A DNA stretch of 64,000 nucleotides from Lysobacter sp. (GTDB taxonomy: Bacteria; Pseudomonadota; Gammaproteobacteria; Xanthomonadales; Xanthomonadaceae): contig JAHCAU010000001.1 in the NCBI GenBank assembly GCA_019634715.1, positions 407,501 through 471,500 of the forward strand, in the 5' to 3' direction. Of this stretch, positions 61,196-64,000 are shown piece after piece (position 1 is the stretch's first letter; every line of letters begins with the position of its first letter). Made by a program: the position numbers and the translations under genes. The notes below the pieces were generated by a model that searched no databases, was not told the origin of the DNA, and was given only the letters and a program-made list of their open reading frames with translations.

Positions 61196-61386
61196 GGCTG
61201 CGTGATCGGAGGTGACGGACGACGCGCCATGCTACCTGAGGCATTGCGATGCCGCCCCGCGCCGTTTCCGCATCGCCCGATTCCGCATGCCCCCGCACGG
61301 ACGCCCGCCATCGCGCCCGGCGCGCCCCGGATTGGCCGTCGACGGGTCCTTATCGCGTACTGAATCATCGACCCAGGGGACTCCGC

Positions 61387-61635
61387 ATGTCGCATCGCCA
61401 GATCATCAAACGCTACATCCTCAAGAATTTCCTCTTTTCGGACGACGACACCGCCATCGGCGACCAGGATTCCCTGGTGCGCGGCGGCGTGCTCGATTCC
61501 ACCGGCATCTACGAACTGATCCTGTTCATCGAAGAAGAATTCAAGCTCTCGATCGCGCCCGAGGAAATGGTGCCCGAGCACTTCGACACCCTCGCCTCGA
61601 TGGATGATTTCATCCAGCGCAAGCTCGCCGGCTGA
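61387..61635 (+). CDS. Acyl carrier protein
   Basis: 82-residue carrier protein. The phosphopantetheine attachment is Ser38 in GGVLDSTGIYELILFIEEEF, with the usual acidic helix II. It is short and strongly acidic in the middle. The AGGGGA ribosome site 6-7 bases upstream supports the ATG at 61387. It precedes, by 10 bases, an AMP-forming ligase that would load it, and a NAD synthase-like enzyme. This carrier is separate from fatty-acid ACP and is probably a dedicated one for the EPS locus. Confidence 0.9.
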   Translation: MSHRQIIKRYILKNFLFSDDDTAIGDQDSLVRGGVLDSTGIYELILFIEEEFKLSIAPEEMVPEHFDTLASMDDFIQRKLAG

Positions 61636-61645
61636 CCCAGCCGCC

Positions 61646-63193
61646 ATGGCATCGGTTCCCGCCCGGGTCGCCGAGATCGCACGACGCCACCCCGGCCGGA
61701 CCGCGATCGTCGGCGATGACCGCCGCATCGATTACGCCGGGTTCTGGCGCGAAGCGCAGGGCTTCGCCCGCGCCCTGCGCATGCGCGGCCTGCAGCCGGG
61801 CGATCGCGTGGCGATCCTGCTGCCCAACCGCATCGAGGCCGCGGTGGCCTGCTACGGGACATGGCTGGCCGGCGGCATCGCCGCGCCGCTCAACGCGCAG
61901 GCGCGCGAACGCGATTTCCAGGCATGGCTGACGCATTGCAGTGCCCGGCACGCGGTGTTCGAAGCGCGTCACGGCGATGCGCTGGCCGCACTCGACGCCA
62001 CCGATGCGATGCACGGCCTGCCGCTCGAACGCTGGGCGATCGACGGCGACCATCCCCTGCTGCCCGACGACGAGACCGATGCCACCGGCCTCGATTCCCC
62101 GGACATCGATCCCGCAGGCATCGCCGGCGACGACATCGCCCTGATCCTCTACACCTCCGGCACCACCGGCGCGCCGAAGGGCGTCACGCTCACCCACGGC
62201 AACCTGCTCGCGAATGCCAGCGCCGTCGTGCGCTACCTCGCGCTCGACGAACGCGACAGCGTGCTGTCGATCCTCGCCTTCTACTACGCCTACGGCGCCT
62301 CGGTGCTGCACACCCACCTGATCTCCGGCGCCTGCATGGTGCTGGCGCAGAACCTGCTGTTTCCGCACCTGCTGATGGACGCCATCGCGCGCGAGCGCAT
62401 CACCGGTTTCTCCGGCGTGCCCTCGACCTTCGCGCTGCTGCTGGAACGGGTGAAACTGGCCGACTACGACCTGTCGTCGCTGCGCTACCTCACCCAGGCC
62501 GGCGGTGCGATGAGCCCCGTGCTGACCCGCCGGCTGCGCGCCGCGCTGCCGCATGCGCGACTGTTCGTGATGTACGGCCAGACCGAAGCGACCTCGCGCC
62601 TGACGTACCTGCCACCGGAACGTCTGGACGAGAAGCTCGGCGCGGTCGGCATCCCGGTCGACGGCGTCGAGCTGCGCATCGTCCACGAGGACGGTCGCGC
62701 TGCGGCCACCGGCGAAGTCGGCGAAGTGCACGTGCGCGGCGCGAACGTGATGCGCGGCTACTGGAACGATCGCGACGCCACCGCCGCCGTGCTGGTCGAC
62801 GGCTGGCTGCGCACCGGCGACCTGGGCCATCTCGACGCCGACGGCGTGCTGTGGCTCGCCGGCCGGCGCAGCGACATGATCAAGACCGGCGCGCACCGCG
62901 TGCATCCCGGCGACATCGAGGACGTGATCGCCGAGATGCCCGGCGTCAGCGAAGTCGCCGTGGTCGGCATCGACGACAGCGTGCTCGGGCAGGTCATCAA
63001 GGCCTTCGTGGTCGCGCCGGGCCTGCCGCCGAACAGCGAAAACCAGGTCAAGGCGCACTGCCGCGAGCGCCTGGCCACCTACAAGATCCCGCGCGACATC
63101 GCCTTCGTCACCGCGCTGCCGCGCACCGCCTCCGGCAAGGTCCGCCGCGCCGCCCTCCTGGCCAACCTCCTGGAATCCGACACCGCCCCATGA
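61646..63193 (+). CDS. AMP-forming acyl-CoA/acyl-carrier ligase
   Basis: 515-residue ANL-family adenylating enzyme. Motifs: LILYTSGTTGAPKGVTLTHGNLLANA (A3), MYGQTEATSRLTYLPPERLDEKLGAVG (A5), GWLRTGDLGHLDADGVLWLAGRRSDMIKTGAHRVHPGDIED (A7-A8) and PRTASGKVRR (A10 lysine). It resembles the exosortase-A-associated acyl-CoA ligases of EPS loci. It would adenylate a short acid and pass it to the ACP (Ser38) encoded 10 bases upstream. An in-frame ATG at 61604 overlaps the ACP gene and is rejected. Coupled downstream by ATGA. Confidence 0.88.
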   Translation: MASVPARVAEIARRHPGRTAIVGDDRRIDYAGFWREAQGFARALRMRGLQPGDRVAILLPNRIEAAVACYGTWLAGGIAAPLNAQARERDFQAWLTHCSARHAVFEARHGDALAALDATDAMHGLPLERWAIDGDHPLLPDDETDATGLDSPDIDPAGIAGDDIALILYTSGTTGAPKGVTLTHGNLLANASAVVRYLALDERDSVLSILAFYYAYGASVLHTHLISGACMVLAQNLLFPHLLMDAIARERITGFSGVPSTFALLLERVKLADYDLSSLRYLTQAGGAMSPVLTRRLRAALPHARLFVMYGQTEATSRLTYLPPERLDEKLGAVGIPVDGVELRIVHEDGRAAATGEVGEVHVRGANVMRGYWNDRDATAAVLVDGWLRTGDLGHLDADGVLWLAGRRSDMIKTGAHRVHPGDIEDVIAEMPGVSEVAVVGIDDSVLGQVIKAFVVAPGLPPNSENQVKAHCRERLATYKIPRDIAFVTALPRTASGKVRRAALLANLLESDTAP

Positions 63194-64000
63194 ACGCTTC
63201 CGCACACGCGCCACTGGACTGGACCGTCCTCGACCTCGACTACGCCGCCGAAGTCGACCGCATCGCCGCCCGCCTGCGCGAGATCACCGCACGCCAGCTG
63301 CATCGGCGCGGCCTGGTGGTCGCGATCTCCGGCGGCATCGACAGTTCGGCCAGCGTCTCGCTCGCCGTCCGCGCACTGGGTCCGGAGCGCGTGTTCGGGC
63401 TGATCCTGCCCGAACGCGATTCCTCCGACGACAGCGCCGCGCGCGCGACGATCCTCGCGCAGCACCTGGGCATCCGCACCGAGACCGTGGACATCGCCCC
63501 CGCGCTGGAGGCCATCGGCTGCTACCGTGCGCGCGACGCGGCGGTGCGCAACACGATTCCCGAATACGGCGACGGCTGGAAATTCAAGATCGTCATCGAC
63601 GGCGGCCTGCAGGGCCGTTTCAACCGCTTCCGGCTGATCGCCGAAGCGCCCGACGGCACGCCGCACGACCGCGACCTCGCGCTGGCCGACTATCTCACCA
63701 TCGTCGCCGCGACCAACTTCAAGCAGCGCATCCGCAAGACGCTCGAATACTTCCACGCCGACCGCCTGAACTACGGCGTGGTCGGCACGCCGAACCGGCT
63801 GGAATACGACCAGGGCTTCTTCGTGAAGAACGGCGATGGCTCGGCGGACGTCAAGCCGATCGCGCACCTGTACAAGTCGCAGGTCTACGGCATGGCACGC
63901 TTCCTCGGCCTGCCCGAGCGCGTGTGCGCCGCGGTGCCGACCACCGACACCTACAGCCTCGCGCAGGGCCAGGACGAGTTCTACTTCGCCCTGCCCTACC
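63190..64000 (+). CDS. NAD synthase-like ATP-dependent amidotransferase (3' part cut off)
   Basis: First 270 residues of a NadE-type PP-loop enzyme. The PP-loop is VVAISGGIDSSASVSLAV (residues 43-60). Further family motifs are TIVAATNFKQRIRKTLEYFHADRLN and GVVGTPNRLEYDQGFFVKNGDGSADVKPIAHLYKSQVYGMA. It carries a long insertion (AAVRNTIPEYGDGWKFKIVIDG ...) and lacks an N-terminal glutaminase domain. Coupled to the ACP-ligase pair by ATGA, so it may amidate a carrier-bound or sugar-bound acid rather than make NAD (inference). The gene runs past the window. Confidence 0.85.
   Translation, partial: MNASAHAPLDWTVLDLDYAAEVDRIAARLREITARQLHRRGLVVAISGGIDSSASVSLAVRALGPERVFGLILPERDSSDDSAARATILAQHLGIRTETVDIAPALEAIGCYRARDAAVRNTIPEYGDGWKFKIVIDGGLQGRFNRFRLIAEAPDGTPHDRDLALADYLTIVAATNFKQRIRKTLEYFHADRLNYGVVGTPNRLEYDQGFFVKNGDGSADVKPIAHLYKSQVYGMARFLGLPERVCAAVPTTDTYSLAQGQDEFYFALPY

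Overview
The window reads as chromosomal DNA of a high-GC gammaproteobacterium, most likely family Xanthomonadaceae/Lysobacteraceae (Lysobacter or Luteimonas type). This is inferred from the strong GC bias at third codon positions, a PPi-dependent phosphofructokinase, a short adenylate kinase, an Mpl ligase, and dispersed intergenic inverted repeats of the GTAGGAGCGACGC kind. No rRNA, tRNA, CRISPR array, transposase or phage gene was seen.

Region 1 (1-18.6 kb) is mostly housekeeping: rubredoxin (partial), thiE, hemL, a voltage-gated potassium channel with a zinc ribbon, a trans-sulfuration enzyme, two unknown proteins, argD-gloA, an HSDL2-like SDR with a kinase-like protein, a DedA/PAP2/LssY-type membrane protein, a Lon-substrate-domain protein with mpl, adk, and pfp. 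It closes with an ArsR/SdpR-type repressor next to a cupin-DUF2867 protein and a DCC thiol protein.

Region 2 (18.8-27.3 kb) is the first half of an exopolysaccharide (EPS) locus that resembles exosortase-A (PEP-CTERM) associated EPS loci. It holds a Wza-like export lipoprotein, a Wzz-like co-polymerase, a tyrosine-kinase-like ATPase with a broken P-loop, an outer-membrane barrel, and two paralogous heparinase II/III-like putative polysaccharide lyases.

Region 3 (27.4-39.2 kb) is an insertion of other functions between the EPS blocks. A complete four-gene 'ligase-associated' DNA repair cassette (beta-CASP exonuclease, ATP-dependent DNA ligase, Lhr-like helicase, PdeM phosphoesterase) is followed by a secreted subtilase and a divergent CadC-like membrane regulator with TPR-like repeats.

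Region 4 (39.3-64 kb) is the second, larger EPS block. A minus-strand run (48.6 to 39.3 kb) carries two NodB-type deacetylases, a Wzy-like polymerase, a Wzx flippase, a CapK/PaaK-like adenylating protein, GT4 and GT2 glycosyltransferases, and an unrecognised membrane-anchored protein. Plus-strand genes then give a J-domain protein, a methyltransferase, a glycosyltransferase, a natural Gfo/Idh/MocA-SDR fusion, another GT4, a glutamine-dependent AsnB, and another methyltransferase. A minus-strand acyltransferase-3/methyltransferase fusion and a PQQ-type sugar dehydrogenase lie among them. The window ends in an acyl carrier protein, an AMP-forming ligase and a truncated NAD synthase-like amidotransferase, translationally linked.

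Together the EPS genes provide lipid-linked repeat assembly (GTs), flipping (Wzx), polymerisation (Wzy/Wzz), export (Wza plus barrel), trimming (lyases, deacetylases) and decoration (acylation, methylation, amidation). No initiating sugar-phosphate transferase and no exosortase is present in the window; either may lie downstream. The most interesting candidates are the ACP-ligase-NadE-like unit, the lyase pair, the degenerate kinase and the two enzyme fusions.
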